Part shown: one piece after another, positions 31,365-42,659 of the stretch
Layout: the number at the start of each line of letters is the position of its first letter
Numbering within the stretch: the stretch's first letter is position 1
NCBI GenBank assembly: GCA_949128115.1
Contig: OX421962.1
Location: forward strand, 100,222,836-100,286,835
Length of the DNA: 64,000 bases
Reading direction: 5' to 3'
From: Anaspis maculata
Lineage: Eukaryota; Arthropoda; Insecta; Coleoptera; Scraptiidae
Made by a program: the position numbers and the translations under genes
Notes under the pieces: model-generated
The model's database searches: none
Seen by the model: the letters and a program-made list of their open reading frames with translations, nothing else
Told to the model about the DNA's origin: nothing

Positions 31365-33042
31365 GGTAAATCGACGTGCGAATCTAAGAACATCCTAACT
31401 TGAAAATCGCTACTTTTCAGGAGAGCCGAAACAAGATTTAACCTTTGAAAAATTGATATCGATCGACCGGAATGACTGATCCTTACAAAATTTTGTAGGA
31501 TACTGCCTCACTATGTGAACTTCCAATTTCCGTCCCTAAACTTGGCAATTTTATTATTTTTCACCTGATTTTGGCAATTTTATTGAGTTAGGATTTTACC
31601 GTTCTAAGTTTACGGAAACGGTTAAATCCTAACTTGAGATAGGATGATAGTTTTCTATTGCGAAATATACCTGTTCGCCTGAACATACGTGCTAATATCA
31701 TCCTAACTTGAGATAGGATGATAATTTTCTTGACAAATTATACCTCTATGACAGAAACTACGTGCATAAATCAGAAATTTCAACTATTGAGCATGTAGGT
31801 ATACGCTTTTTAGTGTTAATCGGATATTCGTCAATCGATATTGTACAGGTCGTGTCACCTTAGATGTCTTTATACCTGCTAGGCACTCACCTAAGTTCTT
31901 AGTTCGGTTTTTATTTTGGAGTTTTTCTTCAACTTTTGGTATTTTTTGTTCATCATCAAATGTTTTCGGACATGTCCCAGAGCGCCACTGAAGTGGTTTG
32001 TCTGCAGATTTCTGTGATCTCTTGTAGCGGGATTTACGTTAATATTGATACCCCTCAATCCTCAATAGCTCCTTATCACTGAGGCAATTTCAAAAATAAA
32101 AAGGTTTTTGGAGGATTTTTGCTGCATTTTTGGATTTTCCAATGAAAAATTACTTGGGCGTAAATTTACAGGGTGTCTTTTTTTTATTACATCCTACATT
32201 TAAACGATGCAAACGATGCAGACTTTTGTCTTGACTACAACGAAATATAACACCCACGGGTCCATTTGACAAAGGAACTGCCAACATTTTATCATTGTAA
32301 TAGTTCAAAAATATTTGAAAAAAGTCAAAGCTATTTTGAGGAATTTGTCGAAACCATTCTTCAATTTTTTTCAACAAATAAGTAAGTATCACATACCTAT
32401 CTTCGTGATCGAGACAAAAGTTTGCATGGAATGCATCATTTGAATGGAGGATGTAATAAAACAAGATATTTTTTTGTTACACCCTGCAAATTAAGAATCC
32501 GAAAAAACGAGTGACAATAAATTATTTTTTCAATTATTTATTTATTGATTTATTTATTTTTTAGGAGCAGATTTGAGAAAAATAGGAAAAATTCTACAAG
32601 AATCTGTTTTTATTTTTAAAATTGGTTTAGGGATAAGGTGGCTAGGGAGAGGGAGAAGACAATCGTAACGTGAACACCCTGTACAATTTTTCTCCATAAA
32701 TTAACAAAAAAAAACGAAAGGAAATCTTGAAGTAAATACAAAAGTATGTCGCGCTCTCTCGCTCTGCCACTAATACGCAGTCTGCATTTGTTGTGGAGCG
32801 TGAGTTAGGATGTTATTCGACGCTAGATATGATCCTAACTCAAGTTAGGATGATGCGGTTCTAGAATTCGGCTGAAACCGAGTTAAGATGTTACTATTTT
32901 TGTTCATAACTTTGCTAAATTTGATTGAAATTCTGATTGCACCATTCGAAAGAGCAGACTTTTTTATAGCAGAAATTGTACAAAACTCAAAATGGCCAAA
33001 AATTGAGTTAGGATGTTCTTACATTCGCACGTCGAAATGATC
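31365..33042. mobile_element. Inverted-repeat element with CATCCTAACTT motifs
   Basis: The left end (ATCGACGTGCGAATCTAAGA, then ACATCCTAACTT) returns inverted at 33005-33040. The CCTAACTTGAG / CTCAAGTTAGG motif recurs at about 31630, 31700, 32805, 32840 and 33005. A palindrome around ACCGT...ACGGT lies at 31590-31640. A second element is nested at 32169-32489. No transposase was recognised. Confidence 0.55.
32169..32489. mobile_element. Nested element with CAGGGTGT termini
   Basis: It starts TTTACAGGGTGTC...TTATTACATCC and ends GGATGTAATAA...TTACACCCTGC. The inner pair GATGCA/TGCATC also matches. The right TA flank appears mutated to CA. Confidence 0.65.
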
Positions 33043-33192
33043 TTCTCATTACATGAGTATAGGTACCTAGTTTGGTATAACTCATCGCTACCATCGACAG
33101 GATAACTTTCCAACACCCAACTCATCGACAAGAAAACTCCCACAATAACCCTAAACAACTAACGATAATACTGAAAAAAATAACAAGAAAAT

Positions 33193-33415
33193 ACTGGGGC
33201 CTGACAAGGTCCATATACACGGCTTAGACGTGTCTAAACTGTTTTCGATTCAAAGAACTGATTTGTCTGACTTGATCTGACCGGGTCTTCAAAACATTAC
33301 TGGAACCTGACGAGGTCCATGAATACAGTTTTACCATGTTCAATTTTTTCTCAATCAAAGAACTTAATTGCCTGACTTGATCTGACCGGGTCTAAAAAAA
33401 AAAAACTGGGACCTG
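33193..33415 (+). repeat. Tandem repeat, ~106 bp unit
   Basis: ACTGGRRCCTGAC starts at about 33193, 33299 and 33405. Each full unit ends CTGACTTGATCTGACCGGGT. Confidence 0.8.
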
Positions 33416-33435
33416 ACTCTTGTTTTTAAAGTTCT

Positions 33436-33608
33436 CTTATCGATGAGCTATCCTGTCGATGAGTTGTCCTGTCGGCGAGTTGGCCTTGTCGACGAGTTGT
33501 CCTGTTGTCGAGTTGTCTTGTCGGTGAATTGTCTTTTCGGTGAGTTGTCAAGTCGATGAGGTGGGTGTCGGCAAGTTATCCTGTTGATGAGTTTGGTGTC
33601 CATGAGTA
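33436..33608 (+). repeat. Degenerate tandem array around GTCGATGAGTTGTCCT
   Basis: About ten units of 16-19 bases with many substitutions. Confidence 0.75.
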
Positions 33609-33860
33609 ATACCAAACCCATTCTTCAAAAATAAGAGGGGGTCCACCATTGGCGCATGAAGGGTGCCATCATGGGCGCATATAGGCCTATGATGGCCCTC
33701 TTTCCAGTTTAAAGAAAAAGCTGCATAATTTCAGCATATCTGTTTTTTGTTGAAAAAACAATCATCAGTTGAAAACTACAACTAATAAGGAACATACACA
33801 TTCCAAGCAGGGTTCAAAAAGTGATCAATTGAAAAAGCTATGGAACAACTCCCTTAGGGG

Positions 33861-34712
33861 GTCAACTTTTGTTTTTCTTATGGCCGCCATATTGAATTCT
33901 TGCACCAATAGATAGAGAAAAAAATTAGCTTTCTGAATTAGTAACCAACATGTTTTTTTATGACATTTTAAGTGTCAAATTTTGAAATTTTCGTAAATTA
34001 TTGACAAAATCGGGAATGCTTTGAAAACAATTGAAATATTATCAATAGCAACAACAAAAAAGTGACAGATGGTGTGCAATTGACGTATCTAACTTCGTAA
34101 TCGTGTTTTGTGCTTGTTTGTACCGGTAGTTCATGAAATGAATGGGTCAAGGGTGTCTGTGAGTTCAAAGACGTCTGTCGGAACTAGCATCATTCTTGTT
34201 AAAGTTTGACAAATTTATTAGAAAAGGAGTAAGGTTTACCCTAGTTTCGACAGACGTTTTTGAATTCACAGGCACCCTCGACTCATTTAATTTCTGAGCT
34301 CTCGGTACAAACAAGCACAAAACACGATTAAGAAGTTACGGCTCGATACCAAGTTGGGGTTGAGACCGCCGTAAGTGCCGTTACCATAGCAACGGCGGAT
34401 ACCAACCAATCAGACCGCGCTGTATTTGGCGAGTTACGCCGCCCCAAACTTCGCGCCTGCAACTTGGTATCGAGCCCTCAGATACGTCAATTGAATACAA
34501 TCTGTCTTTTTTTTTGTTGTTGCTATTGATAATATTTGAATTGTTTTTCAAAGCATTCCCGATTTTGTCAATAATTTATGAAAATTTCAAAATTTTACGC
34601 TAATAATGTCATGAAAAAACATGTTGGCTACTAATTCAGAAAGCTAATTTTTTTTCTCTATCTATTAGTGCAAAAATCCAATATGGCGGCCATAGGAAAA
34701 ACAAAAGTTGAC
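33861..34712. mobile_element. Foldback FB7 (0.85 kb)
   Basis: GTCAACTTTTGTTTTTC begins the left arm and its complement ends the right arm. Both outer parts carry the ATGGCGGC motif (33882-33894 and 34679-34691). The arms are ~350 bases. The right arm is longer because of a MITE insertion at 34341-34478. Confidence 0.85.
34341..34478. mobile_element. MITE-D inserted in the right arm of FB7
   Basis: The ends GGCTCGATACCAAGTT and AACTTGGTATCGAGCC are inverted copies. The matching site in the left arm (GAAGTTAGATACGTC read inverted) lacks it. The flanks read TTA at left and TCA at right, compatible with a 3 bp TWA-type duplication as in PIF/Harbinger elements. That family assignment is an inference. 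Confidence 0.75.
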
Positions 34713-35270
34713 TATCATAATTTGACATCTAGAAGACCTGGAAAATTACTGCCAACGTTGATTGACTCGGAACTCGGAGTGATCAAAAACATAAAACTAC
34801 CAAGTTTGATTGAAATAGCTTGAATGGTTGGGAAGATGAAGAATAATTTCTGAAGTCAAAATTTTCAGTTTTTTCGTGATAAATCGTGAACCAATCAAAA
34901 TATTCAAAGTTTCTTTTCAGATTGTCAATCGCCACAAAAATACGCAACTTTTTTCTAATTTAACCGACCTCGTATCTCTTACCGTTTCCAAGATACCAAT
35001 GGTGAGCATCGAAATTTTCACCACCCTGTATATCTGAAAATTGAAATAAAGACCTGAGCTGCAAGTCGCTGCACCCAAATTTTATGGGATTTGATAGAGA
35101 TCAATAAGAGCTACATAATGGTACAAAAATTATAACGGAGTTCCACAGAGTTCGAGCTGTAGGTTCAGCTATAAGTGAAAGTTAGGCCATTCTTGCACGG
35201 TTGAATTGAAACCACTGCTGAGTCTGAACTAACTTCAATTAAACCAAAACAAAATACTTGAACAGGAGCA
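34713..35270. other. No gene seen
   Basis: Spacer with one CCACCCTGTATA string near 35022, an isolated CAGGGTG-type end. Confidence 0.4.
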
Positions 35271-35842
35271 CAAAGGGTGTTTTTTTAGAGGTATAGAACT
35301 TCAATCAGCGATAGCGTTGGTGCTTGGGAAGATTTTGCCGTCATTTTTCCATCTAAATATTCATTAAGACTTGCCATTTGATCATGCACATGCACAGTCG
35401 CACAACTCCAGACAGTTTTTCGAAAATGATTGAAACTTGGCTTTTTATACGGAATTTTCTTGCTTTTTGTGATTTTTTTTTACAATTTCCAATTACCGGC
35501 CGATAAAATTTTGTATTTCAACTTCTTTAGACTCCTTTCATTTGGGGCTTGTGAAGTCTCTGGCTCTCCTGAATGAGTCCCGAAGTGTCCAGGGTCTTGG
35601 AGACAATATCGTTGGCCGTATTGGTTAGATAGAGCCTGATCCTTGTCAAGAAGCTACCCGAAATTGAACCTGTCTAAATTGGAATTTAAAATAACAATTT
35701 CTAGCTGCCGTGCGATTGTGTGTGAGTATGAGCAAATGGCAAGCCTTTATGAGTATTTATATGAAAAAATGACGGCAAAATCTTTCCAAGCACCTACGCT
35801 ATCGCTGATTGAAGTTCTACACCTCTAAAAAAAACACCTTTC
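35271..35842. mobile_element. Foldback FB8 (0.57 kb)
   Basis: AAAGGGTGTTTTTTTAGAGG at left pairs with CCTCTAAAAAAAACACCTTT at right. The arms continue through CAATCAGCGATAGCG for about 200 bases. Confidence 0.8.
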
Positions 35843-36002
35843 ATATGTACTCAAGTATCAGTGAAATTAAAGAATTTTTGGAAATCTGTGGGTAATTATT
35901 TCAAATCGTTGAAAAAAGGCGACGCGAAAGGGATTTTTTCTTGCGTGTATTCATGTCAACTTCAAATCTGGATAATAACTATACTATGCCTTACAGGGTA
36001 GT

Positions 36003-36335
36003 ATGAAAAACGAAACTAAGTTCTATGATATGTCTATTTTATCGAATAATAAGTTGAACAAGTGTATTTGTGCCGACCCCATGCGATGTTGGTGGTCGTT
36101 AAAAATCCCTACCCTGTGTTGGAACAAACAGGGGCTCGGCAAAATTTCCGGTATAGTGGAAGCTAGGCCTTGTTGCGGAAATAGACCGACGCCGACGTTG
36201 AATGAGCGAATAAGAGAAAAAACAAAACAAATGGTGAGAGTTTGCTCACGGGCTAGAATGTTGGAAATCTGCAATTTTTTTAGGGAGGAAAACTCTAAAT
36301 GGTCCGATTTAAAAAATTTCTTAGCCAAAAATTGA
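36003..36335 (+). CDS. Possible small coding fragment, unrecognised
   Basis: A 110-codon + frame starts with ATG and ends in a Lys/Glu/Arg-rich segment (REKTKQMV ... EENSKWSDLKNFLAKN). The composition looks protein-like, but an antisense frame of similar length overlaps it and no family is recognised. If real it may be the tail of a transposon protein. Chance is a serious alternative. Confidence 0.25.
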   Translation: MKNETKFYDMSILSNNKLNKCICADPMRCWWSLKIPTLCWNKQGLGKISGIVEARPCCGNRPTPTLNERIREKTKQMVRVCSRARMLEICNFFREENSKWSDLKNFLAKN

Positions 36336-36538
36336 TTCAATCGTTTTCCTAACTAAGACTTGCAGCAAGTCTGCACCTAAAAATGAATATTTCGTAGTAG
36401 TCTAGGATCTTTTTGGATAAAAAGCAATGCTAGAGGCAAGTCATGTTAAAGTTTGGCAACATACGTTTTAGGGGTATTTGGACCCTGCTGAATACGAAAA
36501 CCATTGTTGCCAAGCCGAATTTTGCACCGGAAGACCGC

Positions 36539-36575
36539 AATGGGGGAGGGGGGGGGGGGGGTAAAGGGGAGGGAA
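36539..36575 (+). repeat. G-rich tract
   Basis: An uninterrupted run of about 14 G flanked by further GGG groups. Potential G-quadruplex or assembly-sensitive site. Confidence 0.8.
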
Positions 36576-36676
36576 GACCAAAAATCACTATTCTTCACCA
36601 ATTTTCATGTCGGGACTGCGACCTGTCCTTAGTGTGGAGTAAATTACATAATAGAGATGAAATAAGGGCAAGCAGT

Positions 36677-36819
36677 ATAAGGTTTGTTCCATCAGCAGTC
36701 CCTGACTGTCCGTGGACGTCAGCAGCCTGCGCATTACGATTTATGGAACGCCAAAATCGTAATGCGCATGCTGCTGACGTCCACGGACAGTCAGGGACTT
36801 CTAATGGAATAAACCTATT
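36677..36819. repeat. Long near-perfect hairpin (~66 bp arms)
   Basis: The left arm, centred on TCCCTGACTGTCCGTGGACG, is mirrored after a ~10 base loop (36743-36752) with only a few mismatches. It is MITE-like, and if transcribed it would form a precursor-like stem. Confidence 0.85.
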
Positions 36820-37679
36820 GAAAGCGGCACTATTTTGACACCTACGCTTGCGCGAATTAGTGCGACGTTGAATTTCCCTTAATAAGGATAGTGCCTGCCT
36901 TTATTTGTGAACACTTTAGGTCGACCTTATTTATACTTTCTTTTGATAAGCCCCAAAAATGGCCCTGTACTTAGTGTATTGTTGGTTGCCTATATTCGTC
37001 CAATTTTGATTTAACTTCCCTTACGTTATTAAATAGGGGGGTAATTTTTTGCAGATAGACTCTGCAGGCCTTGCAGTAGACGTGTGCAAGAAATCTGGCC
37101 CGTCAGAGGGGTCCTTGTGTACCGCATGCAATTTGCACCCTAACTTCAAATTGAGACTCTGCAATAACTCTCTATTATCTTGATTTACTGAGCTCATACT
37201 ACTATCTTGACATCATTACTGTCATAATTTCTAGAGGGGGAAGACTGGTGGGGGGAATGTTGACTGTGTATAGATGATTCTTCTTTTTGATTTTGAGTAA
37301 ATACAAACATGTTTGGTATCGTTTCCGACTAACTTTCATATTCTTAGTTGAACTATGGTGTTCAAATTGCAATAGAAGTGAGTTTGAACAAGTTTTACGT
37401 GATAAAATATGTTTTTTTGTCAGTATTTTTTTAAGTCTCCAAACTATGTTATTCCATTGCAAATCGGCATTTTTTTTTTCAAAGTTCTTGCGTAGTTTGT
37501 TAGTCTCATATATTTCACATATTAGAGGCATCCATTGATCCACCTTTACTTTTTTAAATGAATGTATAAAAAAAAATATTTTTTGTGGAAATTGTTTGGC
37601 CCTACTTTTCAGCTTTATTTATATAAAAAAATACGCCGATAAAACTGAAGAGGACTAGGTCCAACCAGGGGTAGATATA
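36820..37679. other. No gene supported
   Basis: AT-rich spacer. Overlapping frames on both strands at 37202-37543 lack ATG starts or family signatures. Confidence 0.4.
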
Positions 37680-38717
37680 CAGGGTGGTCCTCGTTTTATG
37701 TCATTAAATTCAAGGATCAATAGAAAATGAAAAATGAAGGGGACTTTCTACAGAAAACATATTCGAGAAATGCCTAATAACAGAGATACAGCCCTTCAAA
37801 GTTGGAAATAAATAATCGTTTTTTCCGCATAACTTTTGAACCGTTCAACCGATTTCATTCCAAATAGAACCAAAGGTTTACAGAAATTATCCCTTGTCGA
37901 ACAATCATAACATGTTCCATAAAAAAGTTTCAGGGGCTTAGACATTAGGGGGTGACCCTACTCCCCTCCCCCATTTTTCACTTCCCTAGTTATTTTTGAA
38001 AACTGTTCATAATTTTGAATTCCACATTCAATTTTGAAGAAAAAATCACTGTTGCAAAATTTTGATTAGAGGCTTCGTTTAGGAGATATTTGGGTTTGAA
38101 ACTTTGGGAAACATCCCAAAATCGCCACTTTCCAGAACCCAAATTGTTTTTTTCCTGAAAATTTCCCGTGTTTTGGAAAAAATGGTGGTTTATCAACTTA
38201 GAAATTCTAGAAAACCTATTTCAGCTGAGAAATCATGAGTTTCTTTGAATTTTAATTTCTCGACCTTTGAAAGTGGCGATTTCGGGATGTTTTCCAAAGT
38301 TTCAAACCCAAATATCTCCTACACGAAGCCTCTAATCAAAATTTTGCAACAGTGATTTTTTCTTCAAAATTGAATGTAGAATTCAAAATTATGAACAGTT
38401 TTCAAAAATAACTAGAGGGGTGAAAAATAAGGGGGGAAAAGTAGGGTCACCCCCTAATGTCTAAGCCCCTGAAACTTTTTTATGGAACATGATTGTTCGA
38501 CAGGGGATAATTTCAGTGAATCTTTGGTTCTATGTATAATCAAATCGGTTGAACGGTTCAAAAGTAATGCGAAAAAAACTATTATTCATTCCCAACTTTG
38601 AAGGGCTGTATCTCTGTTATTAGGCATTTATCAAATATGTTTTCTGGAGAAAGTCCCCTTCATTTTTCATTCTCTATGGATCCTCAAATTTAATGACATA
38701 AAAGTCGGATCACCCTG
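37680..38717. mobile_element. Foldback FB9 (1.04 kb)
   Basis: The ends read TA|CAGGGTGGTCC at left and TCACCCTG|TA at right. The arms are ~460 bases and well matched around a ~100 base loop near 38200. The right-hand TA is also the first base pair of the adjoining MITE-A copy. Confidence 0.9.
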
Positions 38718-38843
38718 TAGACAATACAAATAGAGAAGACCATATGTTATCACCACCGTCGTCACGGATATTGGGGCACCAAAAATCAGCCAACCCTCTT
38801 TTGAATGATGGACTTGCCTGGTTGCTACGCAACCGTAAGACAA
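38718..38843 (-). mobile_element. MITE-A copy 2, end-truncated
   Basis: Matches the reverse complement of 9171-9333 from TAGACAATACAAATAG to CGCAACCGTAA, then stops before the last ~36 base terminal repeat. Confidence 0.8.
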
Positions 38844-38922
38844 TCATGTCTTTTCGGTCAGCAGCAAAATCTACCTAGGTACCTAAATATTTATACCATT
38901 GTATATTTCTGGTTTCAATGAT

Positions 38923-39994
38923 AAACCACTGGTATCTTATGTGACTGCACATCCCTGTTGTAAACGCGCATGCGAAACCATAAAAAAAACAGAACCTGGA
39001 TTTTTTATGGTTTCAGATGTGTTTAGTATTGGTTTTTGTCCGGTGTAATTCCCTACTAAAATGTTGAAAACCGGAAGTTGACCCTCGGAAAAGTAGGGGT
39101 AGTTTGTTCTTGACGCTCGTCGGCAGGTGGCTGAGACCCTTCGTCTACCATCCAGTTAGAAATAATTCTTACGAAATGACGACATTAAGAGTGACCTTTT
39201 CGACTTGCTAGCCCTTGACTCCTTGAAGAACTTTGAACAATTACATATAGTGACCATCAATGTTTGTGACGTGATAGAATCAAACTCGGCAGCAGAAACA
39301 GTCCTAGCCGGCTAACTGTGCACTACCGAGGAAGCAGATGGACGCATCTTGGTCATGCAAAAGATATGACTTTTCTTGGAGGTACATCGTTTATTGTTTG
39401 TACTGTTGATTCCGATGGGATTGTACTTTTGGTGTAAGTATTTTCTCTCACCGTTTGCGAATTGCGAAGACCCGAAGTACAATTACATCGGAATCAACAG
39501 TATACAAACAATTATCCATGTAGCTCTAAGAAAAGTCATATCTTTTGCATGACCAATGATGCGTCCATCGTCCATCTGCTTCCTCGATAATGCAGAGTTA
39601 GCCGGCTAGGCCTGTCTCTACTGCCGAGTTTGATTCTATCACGTCACGAGCATTGGTCACTATATGTAATTGTTCAAAATTCTTCAAGGAGTCAAGGGCT
39701 AGCAAGTCGAAAAGGTCGCTCTTAATGTCATTTCGTAAGAATTATTCCCAACTGGATGGTAGACGAAGGGTCCCAGCCACCCGCCGACGAGAACGTCGAG
39801 AACAACTACTCCTACTGTCCCAAGCGGTCAACTTCACTTAGATGAGATTTCAACATTTAAGTTGGAAATTACACCGGACAAAAACCTACACTGAACACAT
39901 CTGAAACCATGAAAAATCCAGGTTCCGTTTTTTTTATGGTTTCGCATGTGCGTTTACGACAGGGATGTGCAGTCACATAAGATACCAGTGGTTT
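38923..39994. mobile_element. Foldback FB10 (1.07 kb)
   Basis: AAACCACTGGTATCTTATGT at left returns inverted at 39976-39994. The arms are ~510 bases with a short loop near 39440-39470. Inner landmarks such as GAGTTTGATTCTATCACGT occur in both arms. Confidence 0.9.
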
Positions 39995-40388
39995 GATGAG
40001 TTGATGACACATTTATTTCGAAAAGAACCAGTCCTAGAACCAATTGTGCCTATTCCCATGCAGATTTCCACAAAATGGTGAACAGAAATGGGGATTTCTC
40101 GTGCTTTTTTCAAATTTTCAACTGCAAGAACATCTTTCACGTCCACCCTAGAGTACTTGGATGCATCTTTATCACTTTTTGAAGTCAGTGACAACCAAAT
40201 ATATTCATAAAAAGCATATCCACTATTAATTTCAAGGATTCCTTCGGCAGGTTTTTCACAGTGAGGTATAAGATACATACGACACCCTGTTTTTTTTGTA
40301 TTTTTTGTAAAAAAGTGGCACATATTTTGTTTGAAAAGCCACTAAACACAAACCACTCAACTTGCGGCCATGAATTTTGGCGAACCAT
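39995..40388 (-). pseudogene. Possible coding fragment truncated by FB10
   Basis: A minus-strand frame open from 40323 to beyond 39995 reads protein-like (PAEGILEINSGYAFYEYIWL ... EIPISVHHF) with no family recognised. An upstream piece (SWPQVEWFVFSG) lies in another frame to 40388, separated by an A/T run, so a frameshift is implied. It runs into the FB10 arm, where the homology to a gene would end. Confidence 0.3.
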
Positions 40389-40953
40389 CTAACAATCACG
40401 CACCATAACACCATAGCTATCTCACCCATCCCATGGTCATATCAGCCATCGTGAGCGATAAAATTCTGTGAAAAGCAGAAAATCGAGTGCACTTCTTTTC
40501 TCGGCGAAGAAGTTATTGTTCTATGTAAGGTCGTCTTTTACCCACTTAAATTGTCCCATGACGTCATTCTCATGATTACAACTCACTGTTAAAACCATTC
40601 AGCTATGGTGAGACTCAAGATGGCGATCACAAGAAAAAAAAGTTGACAGTCTTATTTTTGACAATAGCATTACTAGATTCATACTTTCCACCATATTTCA
40701 TTTGAAACATGAGTTATGGTAGAAATACCAAGTTGTGAGAAAATACTTTGGAAAATGACTGATTTATTTGAAAAAATCATTTTTTTGACAATTTTCAGTT
40801 TTTTCATAATTTTCAGAAAATATGGTAGAACTGTCAGAACTACTCATTGTACCTTTTTCATCTTGAAATTGGGCATCTTATGACGATACTCGCATAATTC
40901 TACCTGGTCTGGTTCATGAAAGACGAATTTTTACACTTTTTTTATATTTCACC
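40389..40953. other. No gene seen
   Basis: AT-rich spacer ending in CACCCTG next to the hAT target site. It has one CAAGATGGCGATC string near 40617. Confidence 0.4.
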
Positions 40954-40961
40954 CTGTATAC
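40954..40961. other. Left 8 bp target-site duplication
   Basis: CTGTATAC, identical to 45727-45734. It fits the hAT preference nTnnnnAn. Confidence 0.85.
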
Positions 40962-41177
40962 TAGGGTGGGCCGAAAAATCATATTTTCGATTTTTTTATT
41001 CTAATAGTGCGGAAAAGGTGCATAATCAGATTACAAAAAGAAATCGTCACAGCGTTTTTGAAAAAAAATCATCACTTCAGGGTCCGCAATGACGTTGAAT
41101 TTTCTATATTTGGAAAAAAAATCGCAAACTTTTATTAGGCCAGAAAATGTTTAAAAATATATTTACAATGAAAAAAT

Positions 41178-41381
41178 ATGGAATTGAACGGTCAGGCACA
41201 AAAAACCCGTGTTTCAGTATTGTTTTTTCAATCACAAAAAACAAATGAAATTGAATTCACACCGAAAAAGTCCAGTTGCCTTGAAGTTGCAGAAATAGTC
41301 ACATTAAAAATTGAGCAACTTTGGGCGAAAACTTCAATTCCAACTGTTTCTCATACAAGAGTATTAGCAATGATGAAATAA
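41178..41381 (+). pseudogene. Coding-like fragment inside the hAT-like element
   Basis: The + frame ends with EIVTLKIEQLWAKTSIPTVS then HTRVLAMMK and a TAA. Composition and helix-like spacing look protein-coding, and the stop is followed by sequence that would continue in another frame. It may be a transposase remnant. No family could be assigned from the sequence alone. Confidence 0.35.
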
Positions 41382-41737
41382 TATCATATATCAATCAAAA
41401 CGTTATTGAAATTGTTAAAGAGACCACCCAAATGGAAAAAAAAAACTTAAAAATGTCAAATAGCATTACCTAACTTGTGACACATCAAACTGAAGATAAT
41501 AGAATTCTCTTTCTGACAAACAAATTTTAAATTTTTCAAGTCACCTCCCAACCCTTGCGAAAATTCTCTCATCCTTAATCAAAGGAAAGCTTTTCTCGAT
41601 CCTATCAACTATCCCGATTCTTGGAAAAATATTTTTAAACGAAAACAAGTCAGTTCTTATTTCGAGGGTGGCATGTTGTCATAGTTTTATTTTCAATCCT
41701 TTCGGCCCCATCCTAGCCTACTTCAATTCTAATAGCA

Positions 41738-42031
41738 ATGAATTATCTACCTTGTGATACATCAAATACACCCATTCAGTTTTACCTGGTCTGCGCGCGC
41801 ATCTGCACGACTCGGTGCCATGATAACGGTGCAGGTGAAATGGTGAAAAATGACATCCTTGGAAAAATCAAAGTCAAAGTGTCAAACAGTCGATGTGATA
41901 GGTGTACGGTATATACGCGTGATCCCTGCAAACATCACCTTGAAAGAAGAGTGGTTAAAAGCAACAAGATGTGGTTAGAAGTCCCCGATCGCGGAAAACA
42001 CGGACCACGGACCGTAGCTAGTAACTAGCTC
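41738..42031 (+). CDS. Possible coding fragment, unrecognised
   Basis: A 96-codon + frame starts with ATG and has a Cys/His-rich middle (RCDRCTVYTRDPCKHHLERR) and a basic tail. The spacing C-x2-C-x8-C-x-HH could bind zinc, but no known finger matches. It lies inside the hAT-like element, so it may be part of its cargo. Chance is possible. Confidence 0.25.
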
Positions 42032-42659
42032 CCAGACCCCCAGTTCCTTCGAGTGTTTCTGTCCGCGATAGTGTGGCAAATTCTTACAGGTCGGCCTTTC
42101 GTTGGCTACTGTCACCTTCTGGGAGCATTTATAGGTCACAGTCGTAGTTCTCTAGGCCCTCGAAGAGTTGCTGTCGGTGACAAAGGATGCAAAGCTTCTT
42201 CCATGAGGTTGACCCGGAATACATGTTCTGTAATAGGTGTGAATGCTGCTGACCTGTATGTTTTGCGGTTACACGGTCTCTGCCTCTCCTTCCTTTAGAG
42301 GGGTAGCCCTGGCACACATCTTGTTCCATGTTGAGTGGAGGTCACCTCATCATTCAGCAGTGAATTCTCACTAGCGTAAACGTCAAAATGACGGCAGTTG
42401 AAGTCTTAATCCACATGCTCCGTCAAAAATGAAACTTACAGGGAATATCAGGAGCGCAAACCTCATGCTGAATTTCCCTAGATGGTCGTTCAGATGCGCG
42501 CGCAACTCACTTTGTGTCTCTTTTCTCACACAGATTTCTGTATAAGTCTGTCTCTCTCGTTTTCACCGAATAGGTCTATTGAAAGTATGAAAATTTCCTT
42601 TATGCAAAAATAATTTCAAATTGCCTAAATCACCCTCTGATTATCTTCAAAAATGGTCT

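Larger units (their letters stand above)
33067..33620. repeat. Inverted block enclosing two tandem arrays
   Basis: GTTTGGTATAACTCAT at 33069 returns inverted near 33595-33612. CAACACCCAACTCATCGAC pairs with GTCGATGAGGTGGGTGTCGG near 33550. The interior is the tandem arrays listed separately. Confidence 0.6.

Noticed and set aside
37202..37543. Overlapping long frames on both strands
   Set aside because: Neither frame shows a family signature and the minus one opens at a GTG. Lysine-rich content reflects A/T richness.
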